Below, piece after piece: positions 28,061-37,609 of a stretch of DNA of 37,609 nucleotides. The notes beneath the pieces were generated by a model. That model ran no database searches. It saw only the letters and a list, made by a program, of their open reading frames with translations, and had not been told where the DNA came from. The stretch spans positions 5,826,309 through 5,863,917 of the forward strand of contig BFEA01000018.1 of NCBI GenBank assembly GCA_003427395.1, read 5' to 3'. Made by a program: the position numbers and the translations under genes. This stretch comes from Chara braunii. Its lineage: Eukaryota; Streptophyta; Charophyceae; Charales; Characeae. Each line of letters begins with the position of its first letter. Within the stretch, counting starts at the first letter, position 1.

Positions 28061-29251
28061 GCGGCATGAGCTTGTGGGAGATCCCGTGCTCCTGTCCCAG
28101 TTCTGAGGACTTAACCCAGACTCTCTCTCGTACCTGAAATGTGGATGGACGGCGGTGTTTGTTCTCAGATTCTATCATCGCTGTCTGTGCCTTGTGCATC
28201 TGTTCCACAGCCTGCTGCATCAGCTGCTCATACCGATAGGCGAACTCTAGTGTTCCTGGTGCAGCAGAAGGCTGGTTGTCAGGCAGTAGGAAATCTAAGG
28301 GAATCTAGGCTTGAATGTCAGAAGCAGACTGTTCGGGCTCACACCCGTTGCGCTGTGTACAGCGTTGTTGTACATGCTGGAGATGAGAGCAAGTTTATCA
28401 TCCCAGTCCACCTGATTTGGCTTAATGTAGTGCCATAGCAGGTGTTGTACAGCTCGGTTCAACTGTTCTGCTTGACCATTCGCCTCGGGATGGTTCCCTG
28501 ATGTCATCTGCAGGCGCGTTCCCTGTTCTGCAGCTGCGGCTTTCCACAGTTCACTAGTGAATCGCACGTCATGGTCACTAACGATAGACTTTGGCAGTCT
28601 CAAATCCCTAACCCAGTTCTCTTTGAACATCTTGATGACGTACTCAGTCTTCGCTGTAGCGGGCATTGCTACTAACCTAGCATACTTACTAAACCTATCC
28701 ACAATGACGTAGACATAACACATTCCACTCTTGCTGGTGACCAGCATATCCATGAAGTCCATGGGCAGGCTCTCATCAGGCCTTTCCGGGATCGGAAGGG
28801 GCTTGAGAGGCCCAAGAGGGGCCTGGGTACTTGGCTTGTCCCGCTGACAGACCTGACAGGTCTCCACGTACAGCTTGGCGTCTCTCATCATCGAGGGCCA
28901 CCAGAACCACTGCAGCAAGTTTGCTGCTGTCTTTTTGAAACCAAAGTGGTCGGTGGCATCATGACACTCCCCTAAACTACGCAAAGACTCTCTATTGGGG
29001 ACACACAATCACTTATTCCCTTCCTTCTCAAGGAACAGCAATCCATTGACCATCTCAAACTCGGCAAAGGTCACCTTGTCCTTCGCTTCGAGTCTGCGGA
29101 TGATTTTAAACATAAACTGATCCTCTCGATAGGCTTCCGCCAAAGACTGAGTAACACCGTCCTCAAGCCCAAACTCAGTGATCAGCGCACTGGAAAAATC
29201 CGGCCTACGTGACAGCGCATCTGCAACCTTGTTGTACTCCCCCTTGATGTA
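28061..29251 (-). pseudogene. pol: Pol element 2: RNase H end and integrase
   Basis: After TAG at 29252-29254 the same frame continues with YNKVADALSRRPDF (end of RNase H), then TGA at 29009-29011, then the integrase. The zinc region H-x-A-T-D-H ... C-Q-V-C-Q is present. The catalytic core has PMDFMDML (Asp), VSDHDVRF (Asp) and NGQAEQLNR (Glu). At 28295-28297 the frame stops; one base further the next frame continues LDFLLPDNQPSAAPGTLEFA to about 28062. Here about seven bases seem lost between LMP and GPWEV. The catalytic triad itself is still visible, but the reading frame is not continuous. Confidence 0.88.
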
Positions 29252-31035
29252 CTAGGGTTCGAAGTCATACTGCTCTATGACTTCGATCCAACGCTTGAGA
29301 GCATCGGACAACACAGGTTGAGTCTTCATCCATCTCAGGTTCTGATGATCAGTCCTGACATAGAAGAAGCAACCAAGGAGGTAATGTCTCCAATGTGACA
29401 GCGCTTTGTAGATCGCGTAGAGCTCCTTCTCATAAGTGGACTTGGCCAACTTCTGAGAGGGCATCTTTTTTGACATGTATTCTACGGGCCTCAACTTCTT
29501 CCCCTCCTGTTGCGCAAGTACAGCACCAATGCCATATTGGCTAGCATTGGTGGTAACTATAAAAGGCTTGTAAGGATCGGGTAGTTTCAAGACCTCATGG
29601 TGTGTCAACGCATGCTTCAGATGCCTGAAAGCAGTCTCACACCGATCTGTCCACTCCCATAGGGTGTCAAGGTGGGTCAGGTCAGTCAAAGGTGCGGCCA
29701 CTATGCTATAGTTCTGAACGAAATTGCGATAGTAGCCGGCTATTCCTAAGAAAGACCTCATCTCAGTCACAGACTGAGGACACCAGTCACGAATGATGGC
29801 CACCTTCGCGTCATCGGGCTTCAATCCCTCCGCAGAAATCTCATGACCCAAATACAAGATACGGGTGCGGCCAAACTCGCATTTTCCCCCGTTCATCTTG
29901 AACTTGTGTTCTCTGAGGAGGTTCAAGACTTTGTCTACATGAGCTACGTGCTCCTCGAGAGTTCTACTAAAGATGAGTATGTCATCGAGGTACATGATGA
30001 CAAACTTATCCAAGTAGTCATGAAAGATCGGATTCATGGCGTGCTGAAAGGTGTCAGGAGCATTGCATAGGCCAAAAGGCATCACCACAAACTCGTACAG
30101 ACCGTACTTTGTCTGAAATGCGGTTTTGTGTTGATCCTCAGGCCGGATTGCAATTTGATGGTACCCGGACTTCAGATTTATCTTGCTGAAGTCCCGGCAC
30201 CCTTGCACTCGGTCCAACAAATCATTGATGTGCGGTAGGGGCTCTACGTTCTTTACTGTGATGGCATTGAGACCCCTATAGTCAATGCACATCCTCAAAG
30301 TGCCTCCCTTCTTTGGTACGAATAGAATTGGAGATCCGTAAGAAGAGACACTTGGCCGGATCCAACCCTTCTCCATGAGTTCCTTGAGTTGGCGGCGAAG
30401 CTCATCAAGCTCGCCTGGAGACATCCTATAGATCCTACCCTTCAGGATACTAGACCCTGGGATACTCTCTATAGCCTGGACGACCTCCCTCTCAACAACC
30501 CCTTTCGGCTCTTCAAATAGATCAGGGTACTTAGCGACAACTCCCTCTATTTCTGGTGGTGTTTTCACCGGCTCACCCTCAACAGAGACATAGACTAGGT
30601 ACATAACCTCCTCCGGATTTTGCTTATAATAATTATAGAAAGCGGCCCCACACATGCACCCGTAGGACTCAATCAGACTACTAGCTTTGAACTTACGTAA
30701 TCTGACAATCCCCCCGTTGGGCAAAGTGTGTTTGACCATTTTTCGGTCCCAGTCAAACTGGGGCTGTGCAACCGCAAGATAGTACATTCCCAGCAAGATA
30801 TCCATAGGGAGATCATTGCCGACTAGGAACTAGACTCAATGTCTCAATTCCCCTCCCACTTACGGGAAAAGACACTCCATGTCTTTAAGGTAGTCGTTGA
30901 CCACCATGCGTTGTTTGTTGGCATAGGTCGACTTCACAGGTCCACTCAGGCGCATTGACCATCAGTGCACATGGTTGTCAACGTGACCTGATTCATAGGG
31001 TACTTGGTGCTGAAGTGGTTGTAATGTCCACTCAA
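29252..31035 (-). pseudogene. pol: Pol element 2: reverse transcriptase and RNase H
   Basis: The open part runs 30805 to 29252. RT motifs are WIRPSVSSYGSPILF, FSKINLKSGYHQ, MPFGLCNAPDTF and YLDDILIFS. The first catalytic Asp of RT is Asn here (codon complement 30176-30178), and the first RNase H Asp is Asn too (TTNASQYGIG, complement 29546-29548). Upstream of 30805 the frame continues back to about 31035 (KSTYANKQRMVVNDYLKDME) with stops at 30830, 30836 and 30860. No Gag or protease active site is visible beyond 31035, where similarity ends near a foldback repeat. It belongs to a different Ty3 family from element 1. Confidence 0.93.
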
Positions 31036-31042
31036 CGGTCAT

Positions 31043-31414
31043 GAATAAACAACGAATTAAGTTATTAACTGTCATTTCGTGAAAATGAACATCTTTTATT
31101 TTTTAAACGAAATTGAAACTGAGTTTTTTGGCCGAAAACTCGTCAAATTTGTTGTTAATGAGGGTAAGGCGTTTGTAAAACGCTAGACCCCCTGGCTGTA
31201 CATGGACCTAGCTTGAGACCAAGTACCTCCCGGCAGTCGTGCCTGGAGGTGTCTGGTCTCAAGCTAGGTCCGTGTACAACCAGGGGGTCCAGAGTTTGTA
31301 AAATGTTGGACCCTCAGGGACAACAAATTTTGACGAGTTTTGGGCCAAAAAACTCGGTTTCAATTTCGTTCAAAAAATAAAAAATGTTCATTTTGACGAA
31401 ATGGTCGTTTATTC
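31043..31414. mobile_element. 372-bp foldback element
   Basis: The left arm (from GAATAAAC, 31043) pairs along its length with the right arm (to GTTTATTC, 31414). Examples are ACCCCCTGG on the left with CCAGGGGGT on the right, and GGACCTAGCTTGAGACCA with TGGTCTCAAGCTAGGTCC. The centre is near 31229. No coding capacity. It adjoins the broken 5' side of Ty3 element 2 and may have inserted there. Confidence 0.8.
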
Positions 31415-31861
31415 GACTTCAAAGTCACGAACATAGTATCGATGAAAATGTTTTTTACCACAGTTAGAACGATAACCAAATACACAAGCTATATTTTTTC
31501 AGGCTTGATTCAGTCAGGGAGTACCATTCTTCCTTCCTCTAGTGATAATGTTATTGTAGAGGTCAGTATCGCGAACCCCTCTTGGTGACTTTAATGCATT
31601 GTTAAGTAGTCGCCTGCTAATGTGAGCATTATTATAATCTTGTAGCACAATCTACTCTTCTGGATACTATTGAGTTATTCGAGCACTAGGCAATACTAGA
31701 GGCAATAACCCTAGTTCGGTTGTATTCCCCTAGACTGTTGGAATGCAGGCTTCCGATTTGAAACCATATATATTTAGGTAGAATAAATAATTTTTATTAT
31801 CAAAAGTAACTGAAATAATAATGAAGATGATTCGTAATTAGATACGTGTTAATCGGCCAGT

Positions 31862-32095
31862 CTATCCGAATCTTTCATCGATCATCATGCAAACCAAGTT
31901 ACCCCGTTCGTCACCAACTAGGGAGTCGAGAGCAGGATACAGATCGATTTTGACAAATAAAGATGGACGGGAGGTAATGACACTCAAATTTTCACTTACC
32001 TCTGTAAGTTGTGGGTCGGAGAAAGTTGAGCTGATCGTATTCTTTGTCTTTAAAGCAGCAAGGTGCCCAACTCCGTTGACATCTGTAACAGGCAT
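31862..32095 (-). CDS. Candidate first exon of an unknown gene
   Basis: On the minus strand the ATG at 32095 starts MPVTDVNGVGHLAALKTKN. After DPQLTE comes GAG/GTAAGTG, a perfect splice-donor context near 32005. The open frame continues to 31862. The upstream sequence is purine-rich, like a leader. I do not recognise the protein, and no second exon was identified. Confidence 0.2.
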   Translation of the reverse strand: MPVTDVNGVGHLAALKTKNTISSTFSDPQLTEVSENLSVITSRPSLFVKIDLYPALDSLVGDERGNLVCMMIDERFG

Positions 32096-33499
32096 GGTGA
32101 CCCCTCTGCGACGTTTGCATGATTTTCTGCCTAGATATTTGACAAACTCTCTTTTCAACTCTCCTCTCTCCCCCTTTCTATTTTTTCTCTTTTGTTTTCT
32201 TTGCCCTTCCTTCCCTGCTCCCTTGCTCACACGCTTATCTCAAACATACTCCGCCATTCGTATGCTTGTTGCCCCTCCTCGTTCTCAACTCCCGCTTGTG
32301 ATTTTGGCCCTTACTCCTGCTCTCACTTAGACTGTCGATTTCCCTCCGCCCTATCCAGGTGATTATTTTTACCTTTTTCCTCAGCATCGGTCATTCCCCT
32401 TCCTTCAGATGGTGAATGTATCCAACCCACATGTATAGTCAGCTATGGCCAAAGAAAGAGTGTGTTATTTACCGAGGAAGGTTGTTCCTCATTTCTCTTG
32501 TGGTCAATCTCATTCTTCCTTGTAACATCCCTTTCCCCTTTCTCTCTCTCCCCTTTCTTCTCTCTGAGTCCTTTGCTCTTGCTGCTATAAGTCGCTTCTC
32601 CTCTCCTTCAAACCTGCTTACTTCGATCCGATTACTCTCGCAATCTGCCAGGTGGCTATCTCATTCATGGGCACTCTGAACCAACGTATCTATGTCGCAG
32701 CTTTGGTCAAGTACTGTCGTAAAGAATGTTGCCTCCTATACTGTGATCGTCCTCTTTTCCCTCTTAATCTTGTTCTCCTCCTTTCCTTCGTAACCACCCA
32801 CTATGAACGAGTTATCCTCATCTCCCTACGTGCGCTTTGTCTTTCCTTGCTATTCACTCCCTTGCCTACTTGTGCATGTGTTTCCAGCCGCCACTAGCAA
32901 TGTTCGAGTTTGCTTAGCTGCTCGTGTGCTCACTGCCTTCCGCTCATCCCTCTTGAGATCTCACCCTTCTTTCGAACAGCGTTGTCTCCTCCGCCGTCGT
33001 TCTTCCCTCTCCTCAACCATACGCAACTGCTCTTCTTCCTCGTTGCATTCGTTTTCCCTTTCTGCCAACTATCCATTAGCTCATCTTGACGCAAGGTTTA
33101 ATCCGTGATACGACGAATGAAGGCCTATCGTGCTTGGATTCAACCACTCATCAAACAATGACGAAGGAGGAGGGGCGGAGAAGGCTTTCAATTTTCTTTC
33201 GACATTCTCCCTCATCTAAGCCCAGATTCACGCGCGACTTTTCTATTTTCCCACGATTCTACTTAGCGCTTTTAGTGGTTCAAGGTAGATTCCAAAAGTT
33301 TATTTGCTCGCGTGAACAGAATGCGAACACGCGGGGTCATAAGATCTAGAAACGGATAACTCTGGAAAGAGAAAATTTGTTTTACCGAAGTTTTAGTTTT
33401 CATGATGAATTTGTTGTAAGGTTGAGGGCAAATTCATATCCTACGGCCTATCAAAGAAGAAAATGAATCTACCTTCCCGATTCCCCGTGATGCCAACTG

Positions 33500-33570
33500 T
33501 CAGCGAGGTCCCTTACCTCGTAGATACGACTACTCCTAAGCATGTGGTCGCGAGATCGAATCCCGCTTCC
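33500..33570 (+). ncRNA. tRNA-like SINE head, plus strand
   Basis: CGAGATCGAATCCCGC (B box, 33551-33565) lies about 45 bases after a weak A-box-like TGTCAGCGAGGTC. The anticodon stem does not pair, so it is not a working tRNA. Confidence 0.35.
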
Positions 33571-33633
33571 ACTAGTGAGTTGTGGCTGAATACGAGTCTC
33601 CTTAATAAAAGGAATTAGGCCAACGATCAGGTA

Positions 33634-33690
33634 AGATTCGATCCTTAGATCCATCGTGTACAAGTTCGCTTAGTTACCTACTGGGCTAGT
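33634..33690 (-). ncRNA. tRNA-like SINE head, minus strand
   Basis: TAGCCCAGTAGG (A box, 33677-33688) and GGATCGAATCTT (B box, 33634-33647) lie at tRNA spacing on the minus strand, facing the previous copy. Pairing of a real tRNA was not established. Confidence 0.5.
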
Positions 33691-34386
33691 TCCTGCTTCG
33701 GTTGTGAAGCAAGACGATTAACACTATGTAGAATCTTAGTGTGCACTCATGCGAAAAAAAAATATTTATCTTTATTTCCATATTATTTGCTTGTGTAACC
33801 TTGGCCTCATGACCGGGGTCTTTATTAATTTCATTTCCTTTTGTTCGCGCAGGTGACAAATATATTATATATGTGGTTGTTTTTTTTTTTATCGTAATCA
33901 TTCCGGTCACAATGGTCGGGCGTGGTCACTTAAAGATTTCAAGAAGTTGCCGAGCCCAAGACCCATCGAAGTCCTATTTCCTAAACATGTTTTCGTTGTG
34001 TCGACGTTTCATACTGCCCGACCATTTTTTACTATTCTCGTCCCCCTTCATCCTTTGAGGTCAGAGGATTTTCAGCATGTCCCGTCGAGCCGCGTGCTGA
34101 CTGTCTTGGGTTAGACCGTCCTTCCTCCTCCAATCAGACAATCGAAGAGGGTATCATGATTGCTTTTAGAATGCGATGCGTCAATGGGCGTTGTCGTCCA
34201 ACTGATTTATTTTCACTTATGAGTCGTGGTGCCGCAGAGCCGTATATTTTGTTTACGAACCTTCGGTCTTCTTTGGCAAGGATATCCGTTACTAAAAGTC
34301 ACCCTGATGACTGCGTGCATTGTTCATTTATTTCCGGCAGCGTCATGTGGACCGATGTCGTTGGTTGTGTCAACTGTAAGAAGGCA

Positions 34387-34406
34387 AATACCCTTGTAAG
34401 GGTATT
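34387..34406. repeat. Perfect palindrome with two-base loop
   Basis: AATACCCTT and AAGGGTATT flank GT. There is no T-run after it to suggest a terminator role. Confidence 0.6.
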
Positions 34407-35772
34407 CGTCCCGACAACGTTCGTTTAATTTTGTTGTTGAGGTAATTTGTAGCAGCATTTTTGGGTTGGTCGAGTCCGGCAACGACAGCGGATGGTATCT
34501 TTTCGGCCTGCAGCTGTCCTGTTAGGATGTGAACGGTCCAAAGCTTGTTCTATCTTTTTTTTTTTCGTTGCTTTTTCGGATGTTGCCCTCCCTCAAAATT
34601 TGTTTTTTCCAACGTCGTAGTTTTTTCACTGCTTTCAATGGACTGTAAACGGTGGATCAAATTACTATTGTCACAGAGTCTTTCGACAATTATGAAATGT
34701 TTATAAAATTGAGTGTCATCGTTTATTCAACTTTATTGCTTTCGTATGCGGATTGTTGATTTTCGGAACTTGTGGATGTGGAAGGTATTTTGTGAGTGTG
34801 TGTGTGTACTCGTATATTATCACATCAATATTACATGTCTAAATTTTTATGCAGAGGATCTGTATGTTGTCATTTCTTGAATGCGATTCATCGTTCATTC
34901 TTCCATTCTGAAATTTAATCACACACCGGCATGGGGAGATGGAGGATGATTGGACATGAGTCACAAATATTTTGTCATCAATGCTTACCAAACCTTAGCA
35001 AGAATTTGGAAAACTCAATCAAATGACACATTCGAAACGCTCAAACAATCAATGACATGACATAGCACAAAAACCAAGGGATGAACACAAATTTCTTTTT
35101 GCTAAGCTCGTGTGTGGGGAGAAAAAAAAATGTCAATTACGAAAAACAAATATCCATCATGATCGACCACGATCCGAAAACGAAAGCATAGACATACTAT
35201 ACATGGCCCAATAACGACGACTGTTGCAAATGCAACAATTCCCATTGTGCATAGACACATCACAAACGCACCCCCCACAAATCCTTGGCTACCGCCCCAC
35301 GTAAACCCCTTCACTTAAACCCTAGGTCCCCCTAACGTTAAAAACCTCGGGGTACCGGTAGCGCCGTTTCATGACGGGTACCGGTCGTACAACGTGGAAA
35401 ACCGGGCGGGCTTCCTTACGAAATTTGCGACAAAAAATGGAAATAAACCGAATCGGCGCGGCAAATATTTCACTGTCGAAATGATTTTTATTTATTTTTC
35501 TGATATTTTTCCCTGAAAGATCACGACCTATTCTACGGACCCTCAAATTTTCAGATATTTTCACGACTTCTTCTAAGCACAAAACATCGGCGAAGTTGCC
35601 GCTTGCAAAATGGCGGGATTGGACCTGTCGGCCTCCGTCAACCCGGCGCCTCCGTACGGTCGCCGCCCCTCCGTACAACTCGGCCCTCACTCACAGGGAC
35701 TAGGGGTTTTCGGTGGCGGGGGGACATGTGGTTTAATCGATCGCACCCCTCCCAACCCGCCCCCCCCATCCC

Positions 35773-35870
35773 ATCACTCAATCCTACGACCATTTGGTGT
35801 TGGACACCCCTCTCGCCCCCCCCACCAATCAAGCCTATGACCATTTGGTGTCGAACACCCCCCCCCTTGG
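35773..35870. repeat. C-rich tandem duplication (~50 bp x 2)
   Basis: Both copies contain GACCATTTGGTGT followed by ACACCCC and a C-run, and each is preceded by AATC. No gene is supported around it. Confidence 0.7.
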
Positions 35871-36202
35871 GCTTCATCACCTCTACGTTCAACCACCATC
35901 CTCTGCCCCATTGTCGTCATTGCCCTTCAGGGGGCCTATCCCCAACCACTCTCACCTCTTTGTGTAGTCGGGACCGGATATGCCGGCATCATGGTTGTGG
36001 ACGACACCATAAGATGCCCGCTCGGGGATGTACTTGGAGAACTGCCCCAAGGTTATGCTCACCTTGCCGAGCCGCTCCATCACCACGTCCGCTGAAGAAA
36101 AGATACTCCGCCAATGATCGAAGACTTCATGTATGGAGGCAATGAGCAAGGGGGTATAGACACCTGAACGTTGCCAGACATTTGCTAACCCCGATTCGAT
36201 AG

Positions 36203-36985
36203 TTCCAGGACAGCAAGAGGAGGCCAACCAAAATCACCTCCCTACAATGGCAGATAGCCCACAGATGCTTACGTACCAGTAACTGGCTGATTGATCACAC
36301 CAGGCTGGAACAGCAGGGCCGCGCTCTCCCCTGGTGCAGCAGATGCCTACGAGGTTACCCGTCTAAGAAAGCGGCCGAGACCATCGAACACATCTTTCTA
36401 CAGTGCCCGAACGTCGTCCTCACCTGGCGTTGGTGGGACCGGATTTGGCAGCACATAGCTCCTAGATCCCTCTGGCCATGGGACTGGCGGGCCATCCTAA
36501 CAGGCCACTGGCCAGGACGGCCCGAGGAAGATTTTGTGAATAATATGTTTGACCTGGGGAGACGAACAATCTCATGGACGTTGTGGTGGCAAAGATGTGT
36601 TTTGACAATGGAGGAAGTACGATTGGAGGGGGAGGAGGTGCATGAGCACATCAAGAATCAACTCCAGCTGGACATAACTGATAGATGGCAGATAGTAAAA
36701 CGTAGGCTAGACCTTTTTCAGCAGCCAAAGGACATCAGAGAAAATATCACTAAATTCTGTCAAGAATGGTTGGGAGGCGAAAGAGGCGGCAGGATTGCAC
36801 AGGTGAGATGGTCAGGGGATGCAAATGAGTTTAAGGGGGAGGACGAGAGGGTAAGCAGNGATTATTGCCTGCGATTTANNGATTGGACTGATATTGACCN
36901 GAGCTTCCCAATGAGGCNCGCCTCCGACTTCCCGGACCCCTTCCCTCCACATCCTTTATCCCTAGTAGAAATAACTGGGTCTTGA
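36203..36985 (+). pseudogene. LINE reverse-transcriptase polyprotein, C-terminal part
   Basis: The frame is open from just after TAG (36200-36202) to TGA at 36983. It begins with PTKITSLQWQIAHRCLRTSN and holds the reverse-transcriptase zinc-binding region: W-C-S-R-C then ETIEHIFLQCPNVVLTW, the C-x2-C...H-x4-C pattern of the zf-RVT family found at the end of many plant LINE ORF2 proteins. A helix-rich, Trp-rich tail follows. No reverse-transcriptase core is present upstream, so the element is 5' truncated, as is usual for LINE insertions made by target-primed reverse transcription. Five N positions (36859-36918) make the last residues uncertain. Confidence 0.8.
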
Positions 36986-37609
36986 GTCGGGAGTTTGGAT
37001 GGGTTATGCAGGATGGCACANAAAGCACTCTTGACAATCAGAGCAGCAATTAAGTGGGGGAAGGCTCAGCCTTAGCCCCTGCTACAGCCCCGTTTACAGG
37101 ACAGATCAGGATGGGACGCTGGACCCGTTTTCCAGCATCGGCTCTCACACAAAAGTTTGGCTGTTTGCTTGTTGTCTGGTTGCTGCCCGGTTTACTTAGT
37201 CNTTTTCCTCAGTTGGTGTTAATTGTTTTTTTTATCTCTAAGACCTCTCAGACTTTTTAGATTTTCACATAGTTTTATCAGCTTAAGACCAAGGATAGTG
37301 GGATAGGGAGATATGAAAGGCAGGCTGGAATCCGACAGGGACCACTGGTTCCCCCCAGTGGCCCTACGGGGTCTCAGACCAAGACCTTGGCTCTGGAAAG
37401 AACAGGCAGTTAGCAATGGGACGCTGGACCCGGTTTCCAGCACACTGTCTCATGACTCCTTATGCATGTTATTTCCAATGTATGGGACGTTGGACCCGGT
37501 TTCCAGCAGGTGCTGCTCCCCACCAATAGATGGAGCCCGCCTGGAGTGCTAGCGGTGTCTGCTGATACCAGCATCGCTAGCATCACCCGGGTCAGCCTTC
37601 AAAAAAAAA
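36986..37609 (+). mobile_element. LINE 3' UTR with hairpin repeats and poly(A) end
   Basis: Follows the LINE ORF. Three copies of a 27-base motif beginning ATGGGACGCTGGACCCG occur at 37111-37137, 37416-37442 and 37482-37508. Each can fold as CTGGA / TCCAG. A stem-loop at 37548-37581 (GCTAGCG ... CGCTAGC) lies just before the A-run 37601-37609. Short terminal hairpins are recognised by the enzyme in some LINEs. The poly(A) is cut by the window end. Confidence 0.7.

Larger units (their letters stand above)
31415..36200. other. AT-rich to C-rich intergenic stretch
   Basis: No gene with family features was found. The stretch contains tRNA-like heads (33500-33570 and 33634-33690), a palindrome (34387-34406), short open frames with no recognisable family (31862-32230 minus, 34156-34428 plus, 35322-35690 minus) and a C-rich duplicated patch (35773-35870). 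Base composition changes at about 35600 from AT-rich to GC-rich. Confidence 0.5.

Noticed and set aside
34156-34428. 90-residue frame with two C-x2-C pairs
   Set aside because: The pairs (CVHC, CVNC) lack a known zinc-finger spacing and the surroundings show no gene signals.
35322-36227. Open frames of 84-180 residues on both strands
   Set aside because: Proline-rich readings of a C-rich duplication or featureless frames without recognisable family.

Overview
This is a nuclear eukaryotic window, dense in repeats and poor in genes. It most likely comes from the green plant lineage. The evidence is a plant-type poly(ADP-ribose) polymerase gene split by GT-AG introns, Ty3-type LTR retrotransposons (one with a primer-binding site close to the plant initiator tRNA-Met complement), a LINE tail, tRNA-derived SINEs and small hairpin elements. 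From memory, the two Ty3 polyproteins resemble families in charophyte algae such as Chara braunii; I could not search to confirm this. Scattered N bases mark assembly joins.

Layout: 1-14609 is one decayed Ty3 element on the + strand. It runs from the end of the 5' LTR (1-617) through PBS, leader, Gag N-terminus (1913-2460), Gag core (8591-9683), pol (9671-13638), polypurine tract (13645-13657) and a truncated 3' LTR (13658-14609). About 6.1 kb of foreign DNA (roughly 2470-8580) splits gag. I do not recognise this insert. It carries several small ORFs and broken ORFs that appear to repeat one short diverged domain, separated by CAGT-rich spacers. From 14610 to 18688 lie an unassigned stretch, two inverted LTR fragments joined at an N, and a full-length relative of the LTR.

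From 18.9 to 25.3 kb is the host gene region: four exons of a PARP1-type gene (20473-25282) with long introns full of microsatellites and hairpin elements. The copy has an in-frame stop and a one-base frameshift, so it is either a pseudogene or contains base errors. Three small foldback elements with TACCGTCTTC ends lie in and just upstream of it. From 26 to 31 kb come a SINE and a second, minus-strand Ty3 pol (27649-31035), cut at its 5' side near a 372-bp foldback. From 31.4 to 36.2 kb the DNA is AT-rich with tRNA-like SINE heads and no convincing gene. The window ends with the 3' part of a LINE (36203-37609): a zinc-knuckle ORF end, a 3' UTR with three copies of a hairpin motif, a terminal stem-loop and a poly(A) tail.

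All recognisable transposon genes here are broken, often by changes of the C-to-T or G-to-A type. The window is best read as nested transposon decay around one host gene.
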